A stretch of 64,000 nucleotides of DNA from Hesseltinella vesiculosa (taxonomy: Eukaryota; Mucoromycota; Mucoromycetes; Mucorales; Cunninghamellaceae). Below, in pieces: positions 34,977-48,436 of the stretch (positions are counted from its first letter, which is position 1; each line of letters begins with the position of its first letter). The notes under the pieces were generated by a model that did not search any database, had not been told where the DNA came from, and worked only from the letters and a program-made list of their open reading frames with translations. The translations under genes were made by a program, and so were the position numbers. Where the stretch lies: assembly GCA_002104935.1 (NCBI GenBank), contig MCGT01000007.1, positions 496,001 through 560,000 on the forward strand, read 5' to 3'.

Positions 34977-36488
34977 ATGGCGCTCACTTGGTACTATTCA
35001 CCTGTGGTTCAAGTTGTATTTTTGGGCTTTGTATGTTTCTGTTGTCCAGGTTGCTTTAACAGTCTCTGTAGGTTCACATAAAAAAAAAAGGAGTGGATGC
35101 TTACTTTAAAAATAGCTGGATTGGGTGCCGGGGGCTCAATGAGTTCCAACGTGGCCTTGACGGATTCAGCCAATGCAGCGTTGTATGCCTGTTTTTGTAT
35201 TGTTGGGTTCTTTGCCGGGTCGATTGTTAACAAGGTGGGCATCCGGCCATGTTTTACTATCAGCTCGCTGGGGTACGCTCTTTACTCGGCGTCGTTGTGG
35301 GTGTATGATCGCAAGCAGGTGGGTGGATTTGTGATTGCGGCTGGCGCCATTTTGGGCTGTTGTGCTGCCATCTTCTGGTCTGCTCAAGGTGCCATGATGA
35401 TGTCGCTGCCCAAGGAAAATGAAAAGGGCAAATTTGTTTCGATTTTTTGTAAGTTGGCAAGTTCGCAAAGAAAAAGGTGCTGATGGGCCGTTCATTTTAG
35501 GGTCGCTCTTCAATTTGGGGGGCATTCTTGGCTCGGTGATTACGTTGGGCTTAAATTTAGAAAATGCTGAAGCTGGCGGGGTGTCGACGAATTCCTACAT
35601 TGCGTTTGTGGTGATTATGCTGGTTGGGTCGGTGCTGAGCCTGGGCATGGCTGATCTGGCCAAGGTGGTGCGGTCCGATGGCTCACGCGTGGATGTGGTC
35701 AAGAACACCAGCTGGAAAGTTGAGCTGCAAGGAAGTCTGGAGATTTGGCGTGATTGGCGCATGGTGTTGCTGTTCCCTGCCTTTTTTGCTAGCAACTTTT
35801 TTTACTCGTACCAGTTCCGAGTCAATGCTGTGTATTACGATGCATCGACGCGTGCGCTCAATGATACAATGTAAGCAAGAAAAGAACGAAAAGGACTTTT
35901 CACCCATTTTTTTTTTTTCATGCCGTCAGGTACTGGGGAATGCAAATCTTTGCCTCGCTTGCCATTGGCTATTTCCTCGATTACCAAGGTCTGAGCCGAC
36001 GCGCGCGAGCATTGATGGCGTTGGGGGTGATGGCGTTGATTCTGCTGGCGGTGTGGATCGGTGCATTTGTTTTCCAATTGACATTTGACAATAACTTTGA
36101 TCAGCCGATCCATTGGACAAGCCCCGGGTTTGGAGGCCCCTTTGTGCTGTACATGCTGTTTGGATTTAGCGATGCCCTGTATCAAACCTATATCTACTGG
36201 GTGATGGGCAGCATGTCCAACTCGACCGAGGTGCTGGCGCGCTATGCTGGGTTTTACAAGGCGTTGCAAAGTGCCGGTGCAGCCGTGTCGTTTGGCATTG
36301 ATGCTGTCAACATCCCGCTAAAGTGGGAATGCTTGGTGAGCTGGTTGCTGGTGATGGTGTCGTTTCCACTCATGGCCATGGTAGCCAACAAGGTACCGGA
36401 AACCGCGGTGGAGCCCGAATTACCGCGGGACAAGCATACCCTCAAGGACAGTGCTGTCTATCAAGAGGAGAAGCATCTTGCCTATTAA
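34977..36488 (+). CDS. UNC93-like major facilitator protein
   Basis: Four exons (34977-35067, 35116-35448, 35501-35870, 35930-36488), 450 residues, about 11-12 membrane segments. The start MALTWYYSPVVQVVFLGFVC, then FCCPGCFNSLSGLGAGG, is the conserved first helix of the fungal UNC93-like (former DUF895) branch. GSIVNKVGIRPCFTISSLGY is the loop after helix 2. Family members are membrane proteins with unknown substrate in fungi. The C-terminus is a short charged cytosolic tail. Introns are 48-59 nt. The start is the first ATG after a T-rich promoter. Confidence 0.88.
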
Positions 36489-36813
36489 CGTCGAGGTTGT
36501 ATTTTTAATTTCCCATCATTCCTCCTCATTTTGTAAATTATTATTTTTCTCTAAATGAAAACATTGTCCATTGTTAAAAAGAAAAGACTGCTTGCTTGCA
36601 TTCCCACAACGCCCAAGCAAGATGGCTAGCGAGAGCACGATCATGTGCGCATTGGTCTTTCCACACGGAAGGCTGTGTTACTTTAGGCGTTGCGGGTGCG
36701 GAAAAAAAAAAAACTCCCCACCCCCTTGGCTTTTCTAGCTCTCCTTTTTTTATCCTTTTTTTTTTTTTTTTTTTTTTTTTTCATTCTTCTACTTGATACA
36801 TTGATACAACAAC

Positions 36814-38201
36814 ATGGCGTCTGTGCCTCATACCCAATACACCATGGACCCCGATGAAGTAGATAGCGTGTCGTCTGCTTCGGACATTGAGCTTGAAGAC
36901 CATATCGAGACGATTCCGGATCATCCTTTGCAATCGGTGGCGGCTGATTATGCTACTGACCAGGTGGATCAAACCTTGTTAGATGACAATGGCGAACCCA
37001 ATGTCTCTCGCCCCTCGTCTACTGCTCCTGAAACGATGACTTCTTTACCAACCAGTCAGTTAACCCTGGAACAAGTAAGCGCCTCATTAAAAAAAAAACG
37101 TTATCATGACTCTAAAAAAAACGACGTCCCTATTTACCCTCACCTTGTCTCTTGCAGAGTGTTCAAAACGTGCGAGATACAACCGACATTGTGTCGTTAA
37201 AGGTGGACGGCCAATTGCCAGAGTGGCTGGCAGCTGAAGTATACACCGTTGGCCCTGGTACCTTTGATATCCGTTACACACGAAAGGTGGAGATCGACGG
37301 CCATTTGCAAAGCGCCACCGGCACCTTTGTGTTCAACCACTTGCTGGACGGGTAAGCGTCTCATTTTATTTTATGGGAGCCTCATCTGTTTTTGACGAGA
37401 AAAAAGATTACCACTGGTAAACCGATTTGATTTGAATGGGGAACAAAACGCCGTTGCGTACAAGAGTAGGCTGACGAGCCGCCGCTTGATTGAAAAGATC
37501 CACAACCATCATGGCTATGCGCCTTGCCACCCTGCTGGTCTTTTTAATACACATGCCAACCAAACTGTGCTGATCAAGTTTATCAAATCTGCCTCCAAAG
37601 CCTCTAAACCAGATGGTGAGCCTTGTGGCGCCCGTATCCTGACTCAATTACCTGGGGTGGACGGTCAACTCTTTTGTCAAAACCTCGCCAACCACGTAAG
37701 GAAAAAAAAAAAAGGAGGAAGAGCAGCGAACTAGCACTGACGGTCTTATTTAGATTCAAGAGCTGGATCCGTTTGATTTAAAGCCAAAGCGCGTGACGAC
37801 TTGGAACGAGGTGAACAGCTTGTTTGCTGGCTACAGCTCCTGTGCCAATGGCGTGTGGGACAGCGCGACGGGCGAATACATTAACTTCAGCATGGAGATT
37901 GGCTACCGTACGACTCGCTACCACTTTTTTGCGCTGACCAATGACAACCCTCGTGGGTCGCTGATTGCCACCGTCGACAATGCGCCTACAGGCTATGTCC
38001 ATAGCTTTGCCGTGACCCCCAACTACATCGTACTTGCTGTGTTCCCCCTGCTGGCCCATTCGGCGGCCGTTAAATATGCCTGGAACGAAAGCATCCTGGA
38101 CTCGTGTGCGTTTTATCCCAACGAGCCCACTCTGTTTTATGTCATCTCCCGAAAGGACAAATGCGTCACGGCTGCCTATCAAGCCCCTGCATGCTTTGGG
38201 T

Positions 38202-38238
<37 letters not shown>

Positions 38239-39006
38239 GGTGTCTTATGGTTGTCTAGGTTCAATCATGTCAATGCCTATGAGGAGGATCAAGGTCTGTT
38301 TGTGGACATGGTTGCGTACAATGATGAGGCCATGGCGCGGTATTTATCCACTGATCAGCTGCGGGACGAGTCGGCGGCGATGCCAGCCTCGGAAATCCGA
38401 CGCTACTTGCTGCACAACCTGACTTCAGCCTCGTCCGTCTATGCCCAGAACCAAACGTATGTGCCTACAATCTCCAGCCTGACGGCGCGTCTGTCGTCGT
38501 TGTGGACCTATGCGTCTGGCAGTGCTGCAGCCGACGACCAAGCTAGCCATGAGGATTTGGAACAGTCGAACCAAGCTGCCCATTGGAGCTACTGGATGCC
38601 TGTGGCGACCTATACCACGCTGGGCCATGACTTGGAACTGCCCACCGTCCACCCAGCTTTCAAGATGAAGCCCTACACGTATGTCTATGGCCCAGCTCTG
38701 GCGCGAGACGACGCGACGGCGCCACGCTTATGGAACAGCTTGGCCAAATGGAACACCCAGACGCGAACCTTGGCGGCCACCTGGCAAGAACCGGGCTGTT
38801 TCCCTGGCGAAGCCCAGTTTATTCCGCGCACCAATGCTACTGCCGACGAGCAAGACGGCGTCTTGGTCAGTGTGGTGCTGGATACCATCAAGCACACCTC
38901 CTTTTTATTAGTTTTGGATGCGCGCTCCTTCAAGGTCCTTGCCCGTGCTGACCTTGACGTGATTGTCCCGCCCTCCTTTAGCCGTGGTGCTGTCAAGTCT
39001 CGATAG
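36814..39006 (+). CDS. Carotenoid-oxygenase family protein with degenerate iron site
   Basis: Five exons (36814-37074, 37158-37351, 37407-37695, 37754-38199, 38259-39006), 645 residues. The N-terminal 90 residues are acidic and probably disordered. The family fold is clear: GQLPEWLAAEVYTVGPGTFD, then FNHLLDGLPLVNRFDLNG, TWNEVNSLFAGYSS, and NAYEEDQGLFVDMVAYND. Active members hold Fe(II) with four histidines. Here the expected positions are Asn280 (CANGVWDSATGEY, usually xAHP), His331 (YVHSFAV, kept), Asn399 (FNHVNAYEE, usually FHxxNAYE) and Ser638 (PPSFSRG, usually GFHG). So three of four ligands are gone. Mucoromycete relatives make apocarotenoids for trisporic-acid signalling; this copy is more likely non-catalytic. 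The intron at 38200-38258 carries about 32 A. Confidence 0.88.
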
Positions 39007-39125
39007 GCGCCTCTTTTTGCAAAATAAAATAGCATCCCTTTTTTTTTATAGTCAAGCGCAGATCAAGTGGGTGGAATGATGTATGCAAGGGCGGGTAAAA
39101 AAAAAAAAAAAAAAAAGGAGAGAGC

Positions 39126-40361
39126 TTAATCGCTGTCGTCTAGTTCATCGTGGGATCCTTGTTCTTGGTTGCCACCGTCCGAGTCGCCACCGTCCGAGCC
39201 ATCACCGCCCAGGTCACCATCCTGTGAGCCATCGTCGCTGTGGGAGCTGTCGTATTCTAGGGGATCATGGTCGCTTGCGTCGGGGGCAAAGTCCATGTCG
39301 TCGTCTTCGTCGTCGTCGTCGTCATGGTTGGCGGTGTGGGGCACGTCGTCGTCGGCGGCGTCGTTTTCATACTTTTCGGCTTTTTTGGCAGGCTCGGGGG
39401 CTTTTGTTTCTTCGGTCATGCTCTGGTCGTTGATGCCGAGTTTCTTGATGTACTGGTCGATACCTCCGTACTCGGGCTGCTCGATCATGCTAAAGGGCAG
39501 CTGCAGCTTGTTGTCCTGGAGATAGCTCGCCAGGGCGGCGGCCGGGGCGCCCAGGGGTTGGGCATCGGGTGCAAGACAGACCTTCAGGTCAAAGGTGCGC
39601 TGGGTCACGCTGGTGATGACGGTGGCAGCAATGGCACGTGTGGGGATAAACAGGGTGGGTTTCTTGAAGCCAAAGAGAATGCCCAGAGGCAGAAAGTACA
39701 GGAAGCCTTCCTTTGTGTGCATGTAGGTGTTGACGTAGGCTCGGCTCGGCTCGGGCTTGCCGGTGCTGGCAGACACACCCGTGCAGGTGAAGTGTTGGCG
39801 CGAGGGCATGGCCATTTGGTCGGCAGACACAATGTGGCTGGTGAGAACATCGACGATGGCCTTGCGTTTTTCATCGGCGGTCGTGTACTCGCTGTGGCTG
39901 TTGGCGTGATGGATGGTCATAGGAGGTCCTTTTTCGGGCAGGCTGAAGACAATGGCCTCGGCAGACGTGAAGAGGGCAAAGGTAGAAGCGCCTTGGGGCC
40001 GTTCTGGGGTGGGCACGGCCACGGCATGCTGAATGTCGAGGATGGGGCAAGAGAACTCGATGGTGTTGGTTTTTTCGTTGATAAGCACAAGCTCGCTGGC
40101 GGTGATCTGTAGTATCAGGCGCTTGCGGGCCGGCGCTTGGAAGCTGATGTCCTTGATGATGATGATGGGGGATTCATTGGAGGGTATGTTGGTGATTTTG
40201 CGCCGTTTTTCTGGATGATCGGTCGTGTCGGGGAGGCCATGTTGGTAGAAGTTGGCCAGGGCTTCGAAAGCGGCGCAGACTTGGTCATTGCTGGTGGCTA
40301 AGACTTGTTCAATGCGCGTCCGCAATGGGCGATTGTCAATTTTGTCGAGCCAAGAGGGCAT
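39126..40361 (-). CDS. Rtt106-like histone chaperone
   Basis: Intronless, 411 residues. A helical N-terminus (SWLDKIDNRPLRTRIEQVL) is followed by a tandem PH-like region (QAPARKRLILQITASELVLI; GFLYFLPLGILFGFKKPTLF) and a very acidic tail rich in Asp (residues about 340-411). Rtt106-family chaperones bind H3-H4 and deposit them behind forks and at silent regions; the acidic tail and tandem PH fold fit. A Pob3-like FACT subunit is less likely because the SSRP1-type N-terminus is absent. The start at 40361 was chosen because upstream in-frame sequence is a translated T-run. Tail-to-tail with the carotenoid-oxygenase gene. Confidence 0.8.
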   Translation of the reverse strand: MPSWLDKIDNRPLRTRIEQVLATSNDQVCAAFEALANFYQHGLPDTTDHPEKRRKITNIPSNESPIIIIKDISFQAPARKRLILQITASELVLINEKTNTIEFSCPILDIQHAVAVPTPERPQGASTFALFTSAEAIVFSLPEKGPPMTIHHANSHSEYTTADEKRKAIVDVLTSHIVSADQMAMPSRQHFTCTGVSASTGKPEPSRAYVNTYMHTKEGFLYFLPLGILFGFKKPTLFIPTRAIAATVITSVTQRTFDLKVCLAPDAQPLGAPAAALASYLQDNKLQLPFSMIEQPEYGGIDQYIKKLGINDQSMTEETKAPEPAKKAEKYENDAADDDVPHTANHDDDDDEDDDMDFAPDASDHDPLEYDSSHSDDGSQDGDLGGDGSDGGDSDGGNQEQGSHDELDDSD

Positions 40362-40527
40362 GAATAGAATTTTTTTTTTAAAAAAAGGAAGAGGCACAGA
40401 AAAAAAAAAAAAAAAACAAAAGAGAAAAAAAGTTCCGCTGCACGCGGTGGAGTCAGAAACGATCAATTAGCTTTTATGAAATAAGAGGGAATATGCTACA
40501 AGATTACAAAAGAGTAAGAGGAGAGGT

Positions 40528-41857
40528 CTATTGCAAGAGGTAGGAGACAAGACGATAAAGGATATAGATTAGCGGTACATAGGGCAACATGTAAATCCAA
40601 ATGGCCAGGAATTCCTTGACAGGGTGGTGGAGGGCCATGGGGATGGTGAGCGTGTTGGCGCCGTCCATGTTGCTGATGAGAGGCGTGTTGTCGTGCATCC
40701 AATCCAGGTCGTCGCCGTGGTCAAAGGAGGTGAAGTGGCCCTCTTCGTAAAACTGTTCCATGCGATGGTCTTTTTCGACCCAGCGGTTCAACAGCCATTT
40801 GGAGAATTGGTCGGTGTCGGTGGGCAGTTCTGAGCGATGGTAGCGTCGCAGGTGGAGATGGATGTCACGTGGACCGTGGCCAGAGAAGATTTGTTTGAGT
40901 CGGAGGGTGTCCTCGGGTATCTCGTCTGGTTGGATGCCAGGATAGCCAATGGTCAAATCGTACATCCATTCTATGCTTTCTTCTAGTGTATCTAGGCACA
41001 GTTTCAAGCCAGTTGATCTTGGTAGCAGGGTGTACAGGTTATCGTCCTATCAGCACGAGACGGTCAGGACAGACGTTGTTTGTGTTCAAGACTTACCAGG
41101 TTGTTTTTGGCAGCAAAGTTTTGAGATCGTTCACGACCTTCTTCGCAGATGACCGTGCCTTCAGGAAAGAGGAGAAGCCACATGGGACGTTGGTCTCGAA
41201 CGGACCGTTTGAGGTTGTTGATGACAGTGTCCTTGTCATCGATCAGCCGGCGCTTCATAAAGATAAAGTCCATCACACACATGCCTGCGCCAAAAAACGG
41301 GACATACTTGAGGCTGTTCTTGAGCATGATTTTGATATAGCCATGGGCTCCTGCTAGATAAGAAAGGAACCATACATAGATCCAATCGGCATAAATTCTA
41401 AAAAGATGCGTCAGCCAGAGGTCGCGTGACAAAGACGGGAACTTTTTTTTTTTTTCATCATGGGTGGGGAATGGCGGAACATCAAAAAAGGAAAGGGCTG
41501 GGCAAAGAAAACTTACTGGTGGTTGGCAATAACGATGGTGCGATCAGGAAAACTCAGGATGGTCTCTGGCGTGTCCAGGGAGGTTTTGTCAGGCAAGGTC
41601 AGGATAGAGGCAGGAGGACAGGATTCGTCAAAGTACAGAATGAGGTTGCAAGGAGCGAGGAACTGCATTAGCCCAAAGAGGCTCTGTGCCCAGCTGGCCA
41701 GAATCGTGGAGAGATGCTGTTGGTACTTTTTTCGTGAAAACGGTCTCATGCAGAGCAGCAGTGGTAGACAGCCAAGGCCAACAGCAGCTGCTTGCACCAA
41801 TAGTACAACAATCACAAGCGTGATGCAAGCCACTTCTTTGATGGTCCATCTTGTCAT
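40528..41857 (-). CDS. PlsC-type lysophospholipid acyltransferase
   Basis: Three exons (41517-41857, 41097-41397, 40528-41046), 386 residues. Acyl-CoA-dependent transfer to lysophosphatidic acid or a related lysolipid at the ER. The catalytic NHxxxxD box is split by the first intron (ANHQ/IYADWIY, residues about 112-118). FPEGT follows at LLLFPEGTVICEE, and PRSTGLKLCLDTL at the third-exon start. Hydrophobic segments lie at the N-terminus (about 8-40) and C-terminus (LAIWIYMLPYVPLIYILYRL), typical of the AGPAT5/LCLAT1-like branch. The N-terminal ATG at 41857 is the first in frame. Confidence 0.88.
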
Positions 41858-42032
41858 TGAAATAAAAGAAGGATGAGAAAGAGAAAACGTTTTCCACGGC
41901 CGGTGACACAAAAAAGCGCTGCAAAAAGCAAAATGACGCTGGGCGGAGACCCAATTGAGGTTTTTTTTTTAAAAAATGCTGCTTGGTCAGTGGCTTTCTT
42001 TTTTTTTTTTTTTTTCGATCTACATTGTCACC

Positions 42033-42866
42033 ATGGTAATCATAAAGATCTTGACAATGGATGTTTATTGATCTCGCCCTCTCCTTTTTTTTTTTTTTTT
42101 TTTTTTTTTGCATGCTTAGCCCAATAATAAGCGCCATACCTTGAAAACGATCAAGAAACGAGAAAACCTACATCCCTACTCTCGCAAGGCACAGCAGCTC
42201 GCTCGGATTGTCATGCGGAAAGACAAAATCGGCAGCAAAGTCAATAGTAAAAAGGATAACATTGGTAATGTTGATGCAACCTGGCATGATCTCTGATCCA
42301 TGGCATGACTCATTTTTTTCTCTCCCCTCTCTTCTGCGCCCCAGCCAATCGATGGCTTTGGTTCCGCTATTCGCTGGATGATGGGGTGGCCTACACGGAT
42401 GAAAAAGGCATGCACGAGTTGGTGCAACTGTAAGTGCACGCCAAGACGACCACAGGCTGACCACTCAACGTTTGTGTAGGTATTTGAAGCGTCATGACGA
42501 TGAATTGGCTGAATTACGGGCACAGCGACAAAAGACCAAACGACCCAAGTCGCAGCGTGAACATTTATTAGAAGCTACCTTGACCAGTGAAAAGGACGAA
42601 TACAGATCAGGCATGGGTAAGGAAGCGACCAAAGAAAAAGGAAATAAAGGGGGTCCACACTCACATTTTCCCCTTGGGGGGGGGTTGTAGATTTGCCAGA
42701 TATGACGATTCGCAAGTCGTTGGAAGTGCTACGCCAATGGGATGGCGATAGCAACGGCATGGACAAGATCAGAACTATTCGATTACACATGCCTAGTGAG
42801 CATGATAAGAAAGAAAACTCTGGCATGGCTATCGACACAAACCCGGATGACATGGATACCAAATAA
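42033..42866 (+). CDS. Tma16-like ribosome-assembly protein
   Basis: Five exons (42033-42035, 42120-42264, 42345-42429, 42480-42616, 42691-42866), 181 residues. Starts M/PNNKRHTLKTIKKRENLHP, then YSRKAQQLARIVMRKDK, the basic Tma16 core; the family associates with pre-60S particles. The first exon is only the ATG: the codon abuts GTAATC and the next exon starts after a 25-nt T-run and CTTAG. The upstream reading of exon 2 hits a stop and gives no other start, so the ATG/intron arrangement is supported. It ends in an acidic tail. Confidence 0.85.
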
Positions 42867-43345
42867 ACCTCTCGTTGTCATGAGCCCCATCTTCTCCTGC
42901 CCCTGAAAATGACCGATTTGTTCTTTTTTGCAACCTTGCACAAACTACCCATCATGACATTTTTTTCCGTTGCGAAACTCGGCTATATACAAAATGTAAC
43001 ACGGCCCCAGGCTCCTTTATGACACGCATGTCTTTTTAATAGAGAATCTTTGCATGAAAAAAGGAGGACAGGCCAGCGTGTTTGAAAAAAAAAAAAAAAG
43101 GATCAGCAGAAACCAAAGCTGGCATAGAAAAAAAAAAGAACCAAGATTCCATGCGGTTGCAGCACTTTTTCATCCCTTTTTGTAGAAAACAGAGATGGTG
43201 CAACCATGGAGTTGACCACATTGTACAACTTCTTTCCCGGCATACCCAAGAATGGCATCCGTCAAGTCTTTCCACGGCCCCTATAAAAATCGATCGCTTC
43301 TTCCCGATTCTTTTTTTCTTTTCCTTTCCTTCCAACCAGCTAATT
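42867..43345. other. Intergenic, about 480 bp
   Basis: No gene is seen. A-runs occur at about 43086-43099, and T-rich promoter sequence at 43305-43330. Confidence 0.45.
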
Positions 43346-43912
43346 ATGACTACTCTACCACTGACAAGTACCAATCTGAAGCAGATTCCGACCGTGATGT
43401 CGATGGAATCAAGGATAGATCAACTCTATCGAGATGTTCCGCCCAACGGGTTACAAAGCCGACGCAAACCTCGGTCCCGGATGTCCACCGGCTCGTCATC
43501 TTCTCGCCATCGCCGGTTGCAAGCTCAGCAGTATAGTGATCAAGACACTGCCAGAAGCAGTGTGCTGTTGTCTCCTCGGATCTTGCCCTTTCCTTATCAT
43601 AACGACTCCCACTTTTTGCCGGTGGTTGAGCATCAGCGCCAGCTACAGCGGGCCAAATCCATTGCTTCGCTACGTCCCTCGGTCGATACCATGCGCTGTG
43701 GCGCTTCATCCATCTTGTCCTCCCCTACACCATCTTTAACCCCACGCCGGCGCACCTCCCAGTCCATTCCCTGTCCTCGTCCGACCTCCGCTCCTGCTGT
43801 TCCACCTATGCCCCGGCCAAGAAAATCCATGGCTTCTCGTCCTTGGCTGCAAAAAATTTGGCTCTTTTTCAAACGAAAGCCGTTTTTTTCTTTTTCCATG
43901 CCTACGTCTTGA
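43346..43912 (+). CDS. Small Ser/Pro/Arg-rich hypothetical protein
   Basis: Intronless, 188 residues. Not recognised. It is polar and low complexity through residue 160 (for example MSTGSSSSRHRRLQAQQYSD), with a hydrophobic/basic C-terminus (WLQKIWLFFKRKPFFSFS) that could be an amphipathic membrane anchor. The chosen ATG is in frame with a longer open frame whose upstream part is homopolymer. The arrangement (promoter T-tract, ATG, stop, AATAAA near 43984) supports a real gene. Some similar Ser-rich small proteins in fungi lie in signalling scaffolds; no role is claimed. Confidence 0.6.
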   Translation: MTTLPLTSTNLKQIPTVMSMESRIDQLYRDVPPNGLQSRRKPRSRMSTGSSSSRHRRLQAQQYSDQDTARSSVLLSPRILPFPYHNDSHFLPVVEHQRQLQRAKSIASLRPSVDTMRCGASSILSSPTPSLTPRRRTSQSIPCPRPTSAPAVPPMPRPRKSMASRPWLQKIWLFFKRKPFFSFSMPTS

Positions 43913-44162
43913 CCTTTATAATATCCCTTTTTTGCATCATGATACCATTCTTTCTATTTCTATGTTTATGCTCTATGGCCTACAATAAAATGTGTAATGC
44001 CCCCCCCCTTTTTTTTTGTGGAAATTCAAAAGAGACGGAGCTTGACAGGCTGTTGGGTGACGAAGGCCTAAAAAAAAAAAAACACACAGCTGGACATGCG
44101 TACGCGTTCATTTTTTTTTTCTTTTTCTCTTCTTTTTTTCATTCATTTTTATTTAATCCACC

Positions 44163-45970
<1,808 letters not shown>

Positions 45971-46338
45971 ACAAGTGTCACCTTACCTCATCTCCCTTCT
46001 CTTTTCTCTTTTGATCACGCATCCCCTCTTGTTTCTTCAATGAAATCCATGTTGTTACCTATTTTTTTTTTTCAAAGAGTCCCGCAGCACAAGCCTCTAT
46101 CGCAAATAAACAAACTTCCTTTTTTTTTTTTTTTTTTTGATGATCATCAGGTGGAGATAGGAAGGAGTGCATCTCTGCAAGCCCGTGATGGCCAGCTCAC
46201 TTGCGCGCCTCGGTCGCCTTTTTGATCCAAAAAAAAAAAAAAATCGGGAAAACACCGACCGCGACTTGTTTTTCTCTTTTTCTCCTCGTTTTTTTTTCTC
46301 ACTTACTCTTTCTTGTCATTTTCAATCGATTCATCAGC

Positions 46339-48234
46339 ATGGCAAGGTAAGCATCGACGATGGCAAAGAACCATGACTAACCTGGCTATTTCTGTATCCT
46401 AGTGACGAGTTTTGCATGGCGCTGGATCTTGAAAAGAAGTTCCCAGTGCTGGACCGATCCACCTCGGACTACAACAATCTCGAAGCCATGAACGACAAGT
46501 TTATGATCAAGGACAGGACATTTCAAAAACAATACGCCAGCATCTACTTTATTCGCTTGTTACATTTACGACCTATTGTCTTGGAACGAGCAAAGAGCCG
46601 GTGGGCGTCCTTGCCAGGTAAAACAAAAAAAAAAAAATGTTGTCTCATGTTTTTTTTTTGCACAGAGAAACCTGAGTATGTTGCCAAGGCCCTAGACGTC
46701 CCGAACGATGAAGTATGTTATATCATTGGTACTATTTACATGGACATGGCCTTGAAGCCTAATGTGCTAAAGGATCTCAGTGAAGAGGTAAAAGAAAAAA
46801 AGGACGAGGCAAAGGAACCTCTCACTTTTTTTTTTTTTGGTAGAGCTCCGTTGTCTTACCACCCACGCCAGAGAAATATCGGACGGAAAAGCCTGTGATC
46901 TCTCTGGAAGACGAATCTGGGCGTGTACGGTTGATCGGAAACCAACTGGATAAAGAGATGCTCATCACTGGCATGGTGGTTGGCGTCTTGGGTCGTGAAG
47001 AGCCTGTCAGCGGCGCTTTTGAAGTCATTGAAGTCTGTTACCCTGGCATGCCCAAGCAAATGCCCCTCCCCACGAATCATGGTAAAACCATTGGCAACAC
47101 AGCCCACATGTTGACCTGACCCACTCATAGATCAAAAATTTGTGGCCGTCGTGTCTGGCCTGAATATCGGAAGCAACGCTCAATCGGATCTCAAAGTGCA
47201 AATGATGCTGGAATACCTCTCCGGTGAACTGGGCAGTAGCATGGTAGGACAGAGAATGGCCAGGAACATCCTCCCGCGAACCTCACTCCTCTTTTAGGAC
47301 CAAACCAATGCCTCGTCCATCACAAGAGTCATTATCGCTGGGAACTCTCTTGCACCGGCCGTGCCCAAAATCGAAAAAGGAAAAAAGGTTTGTCTGGTTC
47401 AACGACCCACAAAGATGCTCATTCCTCTTTCTTAGAAACAATATGGTTACGATGCTACGTCCTTTGATAGCCAACCATTGAAACATCTGGATGCTGCGCT
47501 TGGTGAGTTGTGTATGACAACCGACATCGACCTGATGCCTGGGCGGCAGGACCCCGTGGCCATGCATTTGCCCCAGCAGCCTCTCCGACGCTTTCTCTTT
47601 GATACTTGCAAGCAATATTCCTCCTTCCATACTGTCACAAATCCTCATTGGTGCCAAATCGATGGTGTCAAGTAATCCTTTCTTGCCAAAACAAAGGATG
47701 ATGGCTTGACATGCATGCTTCTTTTTTCTTCAGGTTCTTGGGCACATCTGGGCAAAACTTGGACGATATCTACAAATATTTGGACGACGTTGATCGATTA
47801 AAAATGATCGAGGAAAGTCTGTTCTGGCGCCATATTGCTCCCTCTGCCCCAGACACCCTATGTACGCGTCGTTTCTCACAATAGAAAACGAAGACTGACA
47901 GATCTTCATTCTTAGGGTGCCATCCATTCCAAAACCACGACCCTTTTCTCTTAGACGAGTGCCCTCACGTATACTTTATTGGCAACCAGCAGCAGTTTGA
48001 GACAAACGTCGTCAAAGGTAAGATCTAGCTTGTCAAAGAGCCATTTCCTCATCGTCCATGTTTTAAAAAGGGGAGGATGGTCAAAGTGTTCGTGTGGTCC
48101 TGGTGCCATCGTTTGCTGAAACAGGCACCATCGTGTTGGTGAATGTATCTACGTTGGAATGCTTGTCCCTGTCCTTCAGCGATGATTTTATTGGCTCACC
48201 TTCCGACCGCATAGATGCCATGGATGAATCATAA
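46339..48234 (+). CDS. DNA polymerase delta small subunit (POLD2/Pol31)
   Basis: Multi-exon, about 440 residues. The B-subunit of DNA polymerase delta, which links the catalytic subunit to the rest of the holoenzyme. The N-terminus MASDEFCMALDLEKKFPVL follows an 8-nt first exon (46339-46346). An OB-fold region (SLEDESGRVRLIGNQLDKEM) is followed by an inactive calcineurin-like phosphoesterase: FVAVVSGLNIG, LGELCMTTDIDLMPGRQDP and the conserved FQNHDPFLLDECPHVYFIGN. Ends MDES after the last exon. The gene stands between Rpt1 and the repeat at 48.4 kb. An A-run and a T-run lie in the intron near 46620-46663. Confidence 0.92.
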
Positions 48235-48436
48235 GAGTAAAGCTGGCGCCGAGCCTTTTGCATAGCCATTTTTTTTAAAAAAGGGACCAATTGATGGGGT
48301 TGAGTGTTTTTTTTATATTTTTATTCAGTTGATTTCGAACGCTGGAAACATTTCGTGCGACAGTTAAAAGGTGATAAAACCGAAATATCCTGTAATATTT
48401 CTTGGCGATTCAACATCCGTTCGGTGCTTAACCTTG

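Noticed and set aside
39267..40112. Plus-strand frame of 281 codons
   Set aside because: Shadow of the Rtt106-like gene; Gly/Val-rich with no domain.
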